In this document: piece after piece, positions 7,705-16,372 of the stretch
How positions within the stretch are numbered: position 1 is the stretch's first letter
Layout: every line of letters begins with the position of its first letter
From: Pontiellaceae bacterium
GTDB taxonomy: Bacteria > Verrucomicrobiota > Kiritimatiellia > Kiritimatiellales > Pontiellaceae
Reading direction: 5' to 3'
NCBI GenBank assembly: GCA_016937945.1
Contig: JAFGVP010000170.1
Coordinates: 1-35,225 of the forward strand
Length of the DNA: 35,225 bases
Translations under genes and position numbers: made by a program
Notes under the pieces: generated by a model
Databases searched by the model: none
What the model was told of the DNA's origin: nothing
The model's input: only the letters and a program-made list of their open reading frames with translations

Positions 7705-10700
7705 CTACTGGCCGGGAAGGCTGACTTCCACGCGGTAAAACCGATTGCTGGACGACCCGGTTTCCACGCCGAATTCGGTGAACTGGCCGGTGCCGGAAAA
7801 CGGATAACCGCTGTAGCGCTTCCACTCGACGGGCGGGGCCAGCGAGTCGGTCTGCCAGATAAAGTATTCGCGATTGTAGCTGGCGTTGAAAATCAGGCTG
7901 TAATAGGCGCCGTTGGTCTGCATGAAGCTGTCGCTGATCCGGAAATACATGTTGGAGTCGGTGGGATCGGTATTGGCTATATATTCCAAATAGTCCGAAA
8001 TTCCGTCGCCATCATAATCGTTGGTAGAGGATAAATCAGCCGGGCTGAGGTTCCATTGCACTTCCCATGCGTCGGGGATTCCGTCGCCGTTGCTGTCTGT
8101 ATTGACGTTGCTGAAGGCCTGCCGCGAGGCGATCAGGGAAGGATAGCCCGCCCGGTCATAGCGGATCGACAGGGTATGCGGAGAATCGGGGTTTCCATCG
8201 TACAAATTAGGCAGGGTGTAACTGAGCTGGTGCTCATTGGTTGTCACATTCCAGCTGATTACGGAGGTTAACGGAACGGCGGTTTCTCCGTCAATTTGCA
8301 GTGTGAAGGTATTCAGCAGCTGGTCACTGGTGAGTTCGTCGGCTAGCCATCCGGAAAAACGAACGCTCAGTGTGTCGCCCATGCTGAGCGTCTGTCCGTC
8401 GCTGCCGGGGGCCGTGATATACATCCGGGCGCCGGAGCCGGAAGTGTCGGTCAGAAGGGTGCGGGTGAGGGTTGTGAAATGGCCTTCACTGTCGGACAGG
8501 TCGAGATTAGTGGACGAGGTTATTTCTCTCAGGATGACTGAAACCGTTGCGGAGCCGATCAGGTCTGGAATATTAACGTAATCAAATTCCCATCGCTGTT
8601 CCGGATTGTTGCTCGGAATGAGTGATGCGCTGGTGGCCTTCTGCGCGCGTGCCCATGCTCCGTTTCCGTTTTCGGTTCCTGTTTGCAAATCGTCGTTGGT
8701 GTCATCGGTGTCATTAATCCGGAACCAGACCTCCTCAGCGGTCATGTCGGTTGTCAGGACCACGCGATAGCTTGGATAGTCGAGGGTCAGTCCATCGGCT
8801 TCCGGCCAGAGAATGCGTCCGTTCGGGGTTTCGGCATCATAGTAAAAGGTCTGCGTGTTTTCCCTGAAGATGGGCGTGTCATATTCCGCGCGACCCAGCA
8901 GGGCCTTGGTGCGCAGGATGTGAAATCCATCTTCGAGTCCTACGGCCATTTGGCCCCAGTCGTTATCGGGATAGTAGGGGACGGTTGCGGCGTTGAAGTC
9001 GGTGATCTCAAAACGCGTCTCCATGCGGGGAATGACATCCAGGTCATCGTCGGACCAGGGGAAGCGGCTGGCGGCGGCATTATGATAAACACCGATTTTG
9101 TAGCGCAGTTCGGTTCCGGCTGTTTGCGGGGGAATTGTTCCCGCCCACCATTCCGGTATGCCGGTGCCGTCGTTTGCTCCGGATTCCGAGAAGCTTAATT
9201 CCGCCACGTACGTGGAGTCTTTGCCGGTGCCGAGCGAACCGTCGGGGTCGGTTCCGTCGATCGTGTAATAGATGAACGCCCGGTTGGCTTCGCCTTCGTA
9301 TCCAACCTTAACAGCAATGCTCAGCGGCTGTCCTGATGCCGCCGCCGGCGCCGGACTCAGCTGCAGGGAGGATCCATCCGATCGGATTTCGCCGGGATGG
9401 TGATAGGCCCAGTTTGCAGTGCCCGCGGATGTATTGATTCCGTTCCCGTTAATGGTCGTGACGCCGGCGTTTCCGATCGTGCAGACATAGGTTTCCGCGC
9501 CCGGTGATCCGATCACATTGCGTGCAGCATCGGCCGCCGCAAATTTTTCCGCGCCGCGCTGTTGATAGTGCATCTGTTCGAAGCCGAGAAACCGATCCTT
9601 GCTCACTGCCGGCGGATTATCGCGCGTGCCGTAATCCTGTGCCATAAAGTCCATCTGCGAATTCAGGTCGATTCCTCCGTCGAGCTTCATCAGGATATTT
9701 TCGGCGGAGCCGTCGGCGCGGGCGATGAAGGTGAGGTTGGTGGCGGAGGTGACGCGCGGAATCTGAATGGAGTATGAATAGTCCAAGGCATTGTCGTCGG
9801 GCAGGCCATACGGATTAAATGCCGGATCGCCGTCGCGTCCATCGGTGCGCGTTACGGTAATGTTTTCCACGGGCTCGCCGTTCTGCAGGATCATGATCGG
9901 TCGGACGGCGTTGGTGAGGCTGTCGCCCCAGACCTCCGGCATTTCCGGAATGCGCCAGGAATAGGCATAGTACCGGTTCGGTGGAATGTAAACGGGGTTT
10001 CCGTCAAGGCCGACGAGGTTTCCATTCTCGACCCTGATTTCGTTGCCGGTGTCATATTTTGAATAGTTGAAAAGGCGCGCGCCATCGGGAAAAACCGCCG
10101 CTCCCTGCAGTTGCGGCCAGCCGGTTTCATAGTTTTTTGACAGGGCGAAAACCATGGTTACGCCGTGATCGTTGTTTCCGAGATTCTCGTCGTAGCGGGT
10201 GTAGGAAACATAGTTGTCTGCGCTCCAGCGGGAGCTTTGATAACCCGATCCGAAATGCCGGTTGATGTCGAGCAGGTCGGGCAGCCAGTCATTTCCAAAC
10301 TGCCCGAGAAAGGGGACTTCGGCCGGTTTCGGAAACCAGTCCGGCTCACCGCTCTGGTTGTAGCCGTCGGTGTAAACCATCGGGATTCCTTCGCGCGTCA
10401 AAAGGACGGCGTGGGCCTGTTCCCGGTCGCCGCTCCAGATATAGTTGTTGTCGTGGCTCATGATGTAGAGCATCGACTGGCCCGGAGACATGATGCCGTA
10501 ATACGGGCTGTCGAGACCGGAAAGGCTGCTGCCGATCGTGTTCTTGACGGCATTAAGAAAGTTGTCATTGGCGATGCGCATGCCGGCGGAAACATAACCG
10601 CTGTCCGACGGCGGTGCACCGAGGTGTTCGCCATACAGCAGGGCATCATCGCGAGGCTGCGTGTTGTTGAACACGGTGTCGCGATGGTTGTTCCAGTCGG

Positions 10701-11844
10701 AATATCCGCGGGTGATGTTAAACTGCGCCTGAATCTGGCCGTTGTAGCCCCAATCCGAATCATCCTTGGGATCATCCATTTTCCCGAAGAAATAGTCGGG
10801 AACATGCTTTACTGCATCGAGCCGGAATCCGTCGGGTTTAACGCGGTCCGTAAACCAGCGTGCCGCCCTGAACAGCATGGCGTTGACATCCTCGGCATAG
10901 GGATTTCCCATGTTATAAACGCCGTCGCCATAGCCCCACACCGCCACGCGCCGGTCGGCCCGGCTCGGATCAATGCCGGTATCTTCAAACGGTTCCGAAT
11001 TTTCGCCGGCATCGTGCTGCCCGTTTCCGTTGAGATCCTCCCAATCAAAGTGCTCATTCCATTTTGCGCCGGAGACAAACTCGCCGGACGAATTGGTATA
11101 GCCGACATCCTCGAACGGTTCCTTGTTGGCATAGGTATAATAGACCACGCTGGTGGATGCGTTTGAAAAGGTAAGGGGAAGGTCGGTGTCGGGATAGTAT
11201 TCCGGATTATAAGGATGCCGGACGCCGTTCCATTTCGGATAATCGTCGCCCTCGCTCCACCCAAAGCTGTCGTTCGGATCTTCTTGAGCGATATCCATTC
11301 CGAACGGGTTGCGGTTGAGCACCTGCCACTCATCGTTCCAGTTCGGCCAGTCGGCCTTGGTGTAATAATTCGAGTCGATGCGGATGAGGTGAAAGTCTTC
11401 CGGCACAAAACCGTTATTGCTCAGCGTGCCCGGCTCACCTGTAATGATCGGTCCGCCGTTATGCGCCATCACATTGTCAAAATATACGCGGAAACCGAAC
11501 CGGTGCGCCATCCGGACCAGATGGATCAGCTCTGTCTCGGTACCGTAGCGGGTCTGGAGACTACCCATCTGTTGTTTTGAACCGAGGTCAAAACGATCAT
11601 ATACATCATAACCAACCGACCAGCCGCCGGAGCCGCCTTTGAAAGGCGGTGGAAGCCAAAGGGCGCTATAACCGGCTTCGGCCAGCTCCGGCAGGCGCCG
11701 GGTGATCTCGGTCCAGCGTGTGCCGAAATATTGAAGGATAACCTCTTCGGCCGACGTATGCTGCGGTATGGTCAGCCCTGCGCATAAGACCAGCAGTACG
11801 ATAAGGAGCCGGACCGGTTTGAAGATGTGTCGGATACTGTTCAT
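7705..11844 (-). CDS. Large secreted GH13 alpha-amylase-family enzyme
   Basis: 1379 aa with signal peptide (about 1-32, cleavage after TSA). All four GH13 regions are present: I FDNVMAHN (D123, H128), II GFRLDAVKH (nucleophile D343), III LLYGEHLG (acid/base E406) and IV MSHDNN (D465), so it should be active on alpha-glucan. A DxNGNG-type loop (about 269-285) in the long insertion before region II may bind calcium. The region from about 640 to 1240 holds several beta-sandwich stretches, including one with YYTIDGTDPDGS, that I cannot assign to named carbohydrate-binding families. Residues about 1250-1297 contain two thrombospondin-type-3-like motifs (DSNGDGIPDAWE, DYDGDGISDYLE). The last about 80 residues form a C-terminal domain ending RFYRVEV, shared with two neighbouring secreted proteins. 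The GH13 subfamily, and amylase versus pullulanase action, are undetermined. It is transcribed divergently from the sensor kinase. Confidence 0.92.
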   Translation of the reverse strand: MNSIRHIFKPVRLLIVLLVLCAGLTIPQHTSAEEVILQYFGTRWTEITRRLPELAEAGYSALWLPPPFKGGSGGWSVGYDVYDRFDLGSKQQMGSLQTRYGTETELIHLVRMAHRFGFRVYFDNVMAHNGGPIITGEPGTLSNNGFVPEDFHLIRIDSNYYTKADWPNWNDEWQVLNRNPFGMDIAQEDPNDSFGWSEGDDYPKWNGVRHPYNPEYYPDTDLPLTFSNASTSVVYYTYANKEPFEDVGYTNSSGEFVSGAKWNEHFDWEDLNGNGQHDAGENSEPFEDTGIDPSRADRRVAVWGYGDGVYNMGNPYAEDVNAMLFRAARWFTDRVKPDGFRLDAVKHVPDYFFGKMDDPKDDSDWGYNGQIQAQFNITRGYSDWNNHRDTVFNNTQPRDDALLYGEHLGAPPSDSGYVSAGMRIANDNFLNAVKNTIGSSLSGLDSPYYGIMSPGQSMLYIMSHDNNYIWSGDREQAHAVLLTREGIPMVYTDGYNQSGEPDWFPKPAEVPFLGQFGNDWLPDLLDINRHFGSGYQSSRWSADNYVSYTRYDENLGNNDHGVTMVFALSKNYETGWPQLQGAAVFPDGARLFNYSKYDTGNEIRVENGNLVGLDGNPVYIPPNRYYAYSWRIPEMPEVWGDSLTNAVRPIMILQNGEPVENITVTRTDGRDGDPAFNPYGLPDDNALDYSYSIQIPRVTSATNLTFIARADGSAENILMKLDGGIDLNSQMDFMAQDYGTRDNPPAVSKDRFLGFEQMHYQQRGAEKFAAADAARNVIGSPGAETYVCTIGNAGVTTINGNGINTSAGTANWAYHHPGEIRSDGSSLQLSPAPAAASGQPLSIAVKVGYEGEANRAFIYYTIDGTDPDGSLGTGKDSTYVAELSFSESGANDGTGIPEWWAGTIPPQTAGTELRYKIGVYHNAAASRFPWSDDDLDVIPRMETRFEITDFNAATVPYYPDNDWGQMAVGLEDGFHILRTKALLGRAEYDTPIFRENTQTFYYDAETPNGRILWPEADGLTLDYPSYRVVLTTDMTAEEVWFRINDTDDTNDDLQTGTENGNGAWARAQKATSASLIPSNNPEQRWEFDYVNIPDLIGSATVSVILREITSSTNLDLSDSEGHFTTLTRTLLTDTSGSGARMYITAPGSDGQTLSMGDTLSVRFSGWLADELTSDQLLNTFTLQIDGETAVPLTSVISWNVTTNEHQLSYTLPNLYDGNPDSPHTLSIRYDRAGYPSLIASRQAFSNVNTDSNGDGIPDAWEVQWNLSPADLSSTNDYDGDGISDYLEYIANTDPTDSNMYFRISDSFMQTNGAYYSLIFNASYNREYFIWQTDSLAPPVEWKRYSGYPFSGTGQFTEFGVETGSSSNRFYRVEVSLPGQ

Positions 11845-11904
11845 AGCATTACCTGAAATCCCATTAAATCCATCTCAGGATCGTATCCCAATCCACGAAA
11901 AGAG

Positions 11905-11928
11905 CCTAGCTAGCCGTTGGGTTAGTTT
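11905..11928 (-). promoter_or_regulatory. Operator-like motif, site B
   Basis: The minus strand reads CTAACCCAACGGCTAGCT, with the dyad CTAACC-CAAC-GGCTAG. It sits 60 nt before the GH13 start and 120 nt before the divergent sensor-kinase start, so it could serve either direction. A possible -10 (TACGAT) lies 20 nt downstream on the minus strand, the same spacing as at site A. Confidence 0.72.
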
Positions 11929-11967
11929 TGGTGGCTGCATAACCAGTCATTCGGTCAGGTAGACCTT

Positions 11968-11982
11968 TACCGCAATGCGGTA
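11968..11982. promoter_or_regulatory. Perfect inverted repeat in the GH13 / sensor-kinase divergent region
   Basis: TACCGC-AAT-GCGGTA is a perfect 6-bp dyad with a 3-nt spacer. No T tract follows and the sequence is unlike the four-site motif. Its position 66 nt before the kinase start suggests an operator for a second regulator, but only the symmetry is seen. Confidence 0.4.
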
Positions 11983-12048
11983 GCTTTTAAACAGGACTGC
12001 CCGATCATTTACCGATTGCTTTAACGGAGTGATTGGGCAAACATTCGG

Positions 12049-15000
12049 ATGGATATCATGCGACGCTACCGACTCAGAATGATGCTTCACGGATCTGTCA
12101 CTTATTTGCTGGCAGCGCTGTTGCTATGTCTCGCGCCTGCCATGCAGGCATCGGGACTGGACTCCACGGTTCGTTCGCTGGCATCTCTTTCTGAAAAAGG
12201 CGGATCGGGAGAGTCCATCGGCCTGCTGGTGAATATCAAGGGCGTGGTGTGGTGGGCCGATCCGTCGGATGGACGAATAATCCTTCAGGATGAAACCGCC
12301 GCGCTTCAGCTGGATATCGATTTTGACTATCCCATGCCGAACCCCGGCGATTTGCTGCACCTGCGTGGGGCCTGTTCCGTGATCCAGTCCCGCGACGCGC
12401 TCAAGGTGGCACCGGTTCCGGTGGTGGATAACAACGGACTGCACGTTTTTTCTGAGCAGTCGGGCACGATTCCGTTGGCTGCCGGAAAACATCCGTTGCG
12501 GGCGGTCTGGTTTAACCGGACGGACCGCTTTGGCCTTTCGATCGAAATTGAAGGGCCCGGCCTGCCGCGCCGGCCGGTTCCTTCCGGCATGCTCTTTCGA
12601 ATGGATATCGTGGATGGTGCGACCAACTGGGTCAACGGACTGGAGTATCGCTGTTGCGAAGGGCAGTGGTGGCGATCGCTTCCCAATTTTACGCACATGG
12701 CTGCGTCCGGCGCCGGATCGGTTGAAAACTTTCAGCTCGATGTTCGCACTCGCGCGGATCATGTCGGCCTGCAGTTTTCCGGATATATCTCGATTCCGCA
12801 GGATGGAGACTATACGTTCTATGTCAGCTCGGATGACGGAAGCCGCCTGTTTATCGGGCCCTCAACGCTATCGATCACCGTCGGCCCGGGCGGTCGCCTG
12901 CCATTGGCTCAGTCGGCCCTGTTGAATGATCCGGGACCGGATGAGGCCGAGTATGTCTGGGCCACCGTGGAGGGCGATGTGAAGTCGGTCCACCGCAGCC
13001 GGGATGGACTGGAACTCGAGCTCATGACCGGCGCCGGGCTGGTTCGCGTCAAGGTGGCCGAAGATGCGCCGGACTCCTATACCCTGCATCCTGGAAACCG
13101 CATCCGTGTCGTTGGTGCCAGCCGGCGGATCCGTAATCTGGATGACCGCTGGATGCGTGCGGAATTCTTTGTTCAGCGCTGGAGCGACATTGAACAGCTA
13201 ACGGTTAGTCCGGCACTTTGGTCGGAATATCCCGTGATCCGCATCGAAGAAATGGCGGGACAGTCCAAACAGCTCAATGGTTCCGTGGTGCATATTCGTG
13301 GCCGGGTTCTTCCGTCTCTGGAGGATTCCGGGCGGCTTTGCATGGAGGATGACTCCGGCGTGCTTTTGCTCGGTGTCGGGGAAGCGGCGACCTTTGAAGA
13401 CCATTTTATCGATCTGCTCGGACGGATGGCGCTGGATGGAACCCGCATGGAGCTGCGCAACACCTATGGCCGCCTGAGCGGGCGCATCGGCGGGCGAGAC
13501 AGCCTGCCGGAGCTGACCTCCATTGAGCAGGTTTACCAGCTTACGCTGGAGGAGGCGGCGCGGAAATATCCGGTGCGGGTGCGCGGTGTGATCACCAGCC
13601 CGATGGAGTCCGACGGCGCAGTGATTCAGGATGCCTCGCGCGGGATTTATGTGGTCCTGGGCGGGCCGATCAATCTTCAGATCGGCGACTATTGTGAAAT
13701 CGAAGGCGTAACCGGACCCTATCAGTTTTCGCAGTATATCGATGCGTCCCGCGTGGAGGTGATCGGAGCTGGAAACCTGCCCGAACCGGTTCGGCCAACC
13801 TGGGACCAGCTGATCAACGGAAGCCTCCATTGCAACTATGTTGAACTCGAGGGGGTTGTGACGGATTGCGGGGGCAATTTTGTGACCCTGCTCACGCGGG
13901 GGGGCCGGATTAATGTCCGCCTCAATCCGGCCGGACCGGCTGTCCCCGAAAATGCGGTGGGTGCCACGGTGCGGTTGCGCGGCTGCCTGCTGGCCGACTG
14001 GGATGGCGATTCATACCGGGTGGAAGTGGGCAGCATCTATCTGGACCAGCATTGGATTGCCGTGGTTCATCCGGCGCCCATCGATCCCTTTTCCATTCCG
14101 CTCAAGCGCGTGGAGGATCTGCTTTCATTCGATCCGCGCGCCGGCGCGCTGCAGCGCGTGAAGGTGTCGGGGCACCTGGTTCATAACAGCGAGGGGCTTG
14201 GATGCCTGATGGATGGGCGCCACGGTCTACGGTTCATATCGGTCGGCGCGGTGGAAGCCGTTCCGGGAGATGTGGTGGATGTCGTCGGATTTCTGGAACT
14301 GGGCGGTCCATCGCCGGTAATTCGCGAGGCGATGGTGCGCCGGACCGCGCCTGACGAAATGCCTATGCCGCTCAATCTCGAGGTGTGGAACCTGCTTGAG
14401 GATGAGCACGATGCCACGTTTGTCCGGATTGAAGGCGTTCTGCTGGATGTCAGTGTGATGGGTGGAAAGACCGTACTGGAAATGCAAAAGGGACTGCGCC
14501 GCTTTGTTGCCGAACTGGCGGGAGATCATGCGGTTGATGATCTGGTGCCCGGAAGCCGGCTGGTGCTTTCCGGAACCTATCTGGGACTGGGCGGCAACCG
14601 TGTGCTGGGACGTCCGGTGGATTCATTCAAGCTGCTGCTTAACGGCCGGTCGGATATCTTTGTCGTATCCAGCCCGCCCTGGTGGACGTTGAAGCGCATG
14701 CTGAACGTCATCGGATTTCTCGGGCTCGTATTGCTGGCGGCGCTGGTCTGGATCAAGATGCTTCGCCGTAAGGTCGATGCCCGGACGGAAGAGCTGGGCA
14801 ATGAGATCCGCGAGCGCCAGCGGGCCGAGCGCGAGCGACAGATTGAGCAGGAGCGCGCGCGGCTGGCCCATGACCTGCATGATGATCTCGGTGCCCGCCT
14901 GACCGAAGTCAATATGCTGGCTTCGCTGGTGAAGAGTCCGGCAACCTCCACCGGCGAAAAGAAGGCCTATGCCGGCCAGCTGAACGACATTGCACAGCAG

Positions 15001-15459
15001 ATGGTGACTTCGCTTGATGAGATTGTCTGGGCTGTGAATCCGCGCAACGACACCGTACCCTCCATGGCCGGTTATTTCGGCGCCCACGCCCAGCGGATTC
15101 TGGAACTTGCATCGGTGGGATGCGGGCTCGATATTTCGGAAGAGCTGCCCGATGTGCCGGTGGATCCCCATTTCCGGCAGGAAATATTCCTGGCATTCAA
15201 GGAGGCGCTGTCCAACGTGATTCGGCATGCGAAAGCCTCGAAGGTTTGGCTACGCATGGGGGTTGAGGAGGATAATCTGGTGGTTACGGTGTCCGACGAC
15301 GGCTGCGGCATGGAGTCGGATAAGCGAGCGCCCGGGGCCGATGGACTCGCCAACATGCGGGAACGGATGCAGGCACTGGGGGGAACATGCCGGATCGACA
15401 GCAGTTTGGATACCGGCACCGTGGTTCGCCTCGCAGCGCCGTTGCGGAGATTGACATGA
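12049..15459 (+). CDS. Sensor histidine kinase with extracytoplasmic PA14 and tandem OB-like domains
   Basis: 1136 aa. Signal/anchor helix about 15-33. The outside portion (about 35-875) has an OB-like domain (about 55-125), a PA14 domain (about 183-278, GYISIPQDGDYTFYVSSDDG), then repeated OB-like units (about 300-375, 400-480, 490-575, 595-665, 700-765, 785-865). These include the EEAARKYPVRVRGVITSP type known from large PVC and acidobacterial kinases. A membrane helix (about 885-903) and a coiled coil (about 905-938) lead to a HisKA_3 box with phosphoacceptor H944 (LAHDLHDDLG). The HATPase has N1056 (N-box), DDGCG near 1084 (G1) and DGLANMRERM (G2). PA14 domains often bind glycans, so sensing a starch-derived sugar is my inference. 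Its stop overlaps the regulator start by 4 bp (ATGA). ATG 12058 is an alternative start; no strong RBS is visible for either. Confidence 0.93.
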   Translation: MDIMRRYRLRMMLHGSVTYLLAALLLCLAPAMQASGLDSTVRSLASLSEKGGSGESIGLLVNIKGVVWWADPSDGRIILQDETAALQLDIDFDYPMPNPGDLLHLRGACSVIQSRDALKVAPVPVVDNNGLHVFSEQSGTIPLAAGKHPLRAVWFNRTDRFGLSIEIEGPGLPRRPVPSGMLFRMDIVDGATNWVNGLEYRCCEGQWWRSLPNFTHMAASGAGSVENFQLDVRTRADHVGLQFSGYISIPQDGDYTFYVSSDDGSRLFIGPSTLSITVGPGGRLPLAQSALLNDPGPDEAEYVWATVEGDVKSVHRSRDGLELELMTGAGLVRVKVAEDAPDSYTLHPGNRIRVVGASRRIRNLDDRWMRAEFFVQRWSDIEQLTVSPALWSEYPVIRIEEMAGQSKQLNGSVVHIRGRVLPSLEDSGRLCMEDDSGVLLLGVGEAATFEDHFIDLLGRMALDGTRMELRNTYGRLSGRIGGRDSLPELTSIEQVYQLTLEEAARKYPVRVRGVITSPMESDGAVIQDASRGIYVVLGGPINLQIGDYCEIEGVTGPYQFSQYIDASRVEVIGAGNLPEPVRPTWDQLINGSLHCNYVELEGVVTDCGGNFVTLLTRGGRINVRLNPAGPAVPENAVGATVRLRGCLLADWDGDSYRVEVGSIYLDQHWIAVVHPAPIDPFSIPLKRVEDLLSFDPRAGALQRVKVSGHLVHNSEGLGCLMDGRHGLRFISVGAVEAVPGDVVDVVGFLELGGPSPVIREAMVRRTAPDEMPMPLNLEVWNLLEDEHDATFVRIEGVLLDVSVMGGKTVLEMQKGLRRFVAELAGDHAVDDLVPGSRLVLSGTYLGLGGNRVLGRPVDSFKLLLNGRSDIFVVSSPPWWTLKRMLNVIGFLGLVLLAALVWIKMLRRKVDARTEELGNEIRERQRAERERQIEQERARLAHDLHDDLGARLTEVNMLASLVKSPATSTGEKKAYAGQLNDIAQQMVTSLDEIVWAVNPRNDTVPSMAGYFGAHAQRILELASVGCGLDISEELPDVPVDPHFRQEIFLAFKEALSNVIRHAKASKVWLRMGVEEDNLVVTVSDDGCGMESDKRAPGADGLANMRERMQALGGTCRIDSSLDTGTVVRLAAPLRRLT

Positions 15460-16088
15460 TAAAGGTCGGCATTGTTGAAGACAACCGGACGTTGCGCGAG
15501 GGTTTTGCCATGCTCATTGACCGCTCGCCCAATATGAAATGCATCTGCAGCTGCATGACGGTGGCTGAGGCATTGCAGGAAATTCCGAAAGCCAAGCCGG
15601 ATGTCGTGCTGATGGACATTCAGCTGCCCGACGGCACCGGCATTGAATGCACGGCAAAAATCAAGGAGCAGCTGCCTGCGCTGCAGATTGTGGTTGTTAC
15701 CGTCTACGAAGATTCCGACCGCATTTTCCATGCGCTGCAGGCCGGCGCCTGCGGCTATCTGCTCAAACGCGCCGGACCTGAACGGATCGTGGCCGCCATT
15801 CAGGAAGCTCACGACGGTGATGTACCCATGACGCCGGAAATCGCCCGCAAGGTGATCGGTCAGTTTCGCGATCAGGCGCGCACCGCCTCCGAGGTGGAAA
15901 ATCTGACCCCGCGCGAAAACGAAGTGCTTCAATATGTTATGCACGGACTCACCAACAAGGAGATTGCCGATCGCATGGGCGTTTCCGTGGCCGCCATCAA
16001 GTGGCACTTGCAGCACATCTACGAAAAGCTCCACGTGCACTCCCGCACCGAAGCCGCGCTCAAATATAAAGAGCAGCAGCCGGAATAA
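15456..16088 (+). CDS. LuxR/NarL-type response regulator
   Basis: 210 aa, starting at the ATG that overlaps the kinase stop. The longer upstream in-frame extension would lie inside the kinase gene. The receiver domain has acidic residues E8/D9, phosphoacceptor D54 (VVLMDIQLPDGTG) and the conserved Lys in YLLKRAG. The C-terminal helix-turn-helix (about 148-205) reads LTPRENEVLQYVMHGLTNKE then VSVAAIKWHLQHIYEKL, typical of GerE/LuxR DNA-binding domains. It is the cognate partner of the PA14 kinase. Regulators of this class usually bind short dyads as dimers. The four-copy dyad found upstream of the surrounding starch genes is the natural candidate target, though this is inferred from position and symmetry only. 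Confidence 0.95.
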   Translation: MIKVGIVEDNRTLREGFAMLIDRSPNMKCICSCMTVAEALQEIPKAKPDVVLMDIQLPDGTGIECTAKIKEQLPALQIVVVTVYEDSDRIFHALQAGACGYLLKRAGPERIVAAIQEAHDGDVPMTPEIARKVIGQFRDQARTASEVENLTPRENEVLQYVMHGLTNKEIADRMGVSVAAIKWHLQHIYEKLHVHSRTEAALKYKEQQPE

Positions 16089-16161
16089 CGGTTCTCCTGC
16101 GGGTCAACGCCAACTGCGGCGGAAATAGGGCGATCGAGGGTGTTTTTTTAAACTAATCCAT

Positions 16162-16210
16162 CGCCGCGATTTGTTGGTAAAATCCAATCAGGTCGCGGCG
16201 GCGCGGTTTT
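16162..16210 (+). terminator. Long stem-loop after the response regulator, possible terminator
   Basis: CGCCGCGA (16162-16169) pairs perfectly with TCGCGGCG (16193-16200). An inner TTGG/CCAA stem encloses TAAAAT. Four T follow at 16207-16210 after a short GC stretch. The stem is long and the T tract short, so attenuation or a structural leader role is also possible. Confidence 0.4.
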
Positions 16211-16254
16211 ATCGTATCCGTCTGGTAATAACCTGATTCTGTAAGTTACCGGCC

Positions 16255-16278
16255 AATACTATCCCTTTGGCTAGCTAG
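16255..16278 (+). promoter_or_regulatory. Operator-like motif, site C
   Basis: Reads CTATCCCTTTGGCTAGCT followed by AG, identical over the 18-nt core to site A, with dyad CTATCC-CTTT-GGCTAG. It lies 94 nt upstream of the start of the calcium-repeat protein that heads the amylase operon. Confidence 0.72.
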
Positions 16279-16372
16279 ACTTTCCTGACCCATTAGGAGT
16301 ACCTTCATGGCACCATCCGGGAAGGTGTGGCGTCATGCTGCGGACCGGATCCAAATAAAAGAGGAGATTGAG

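Noticed and set aside
8351..8360. GGCTAGCC palindrome as a fifth operator
   Set aside because: It is inside the GH13 coding region, lacks the CTAWCCC half and matches only the restriction-site-like centre.
10165..11166. 333-codon plus-strand frame inside the large GH13
   Set aside because: Complementary to a region with GH13 regions II-IV; no RBS and no motif.
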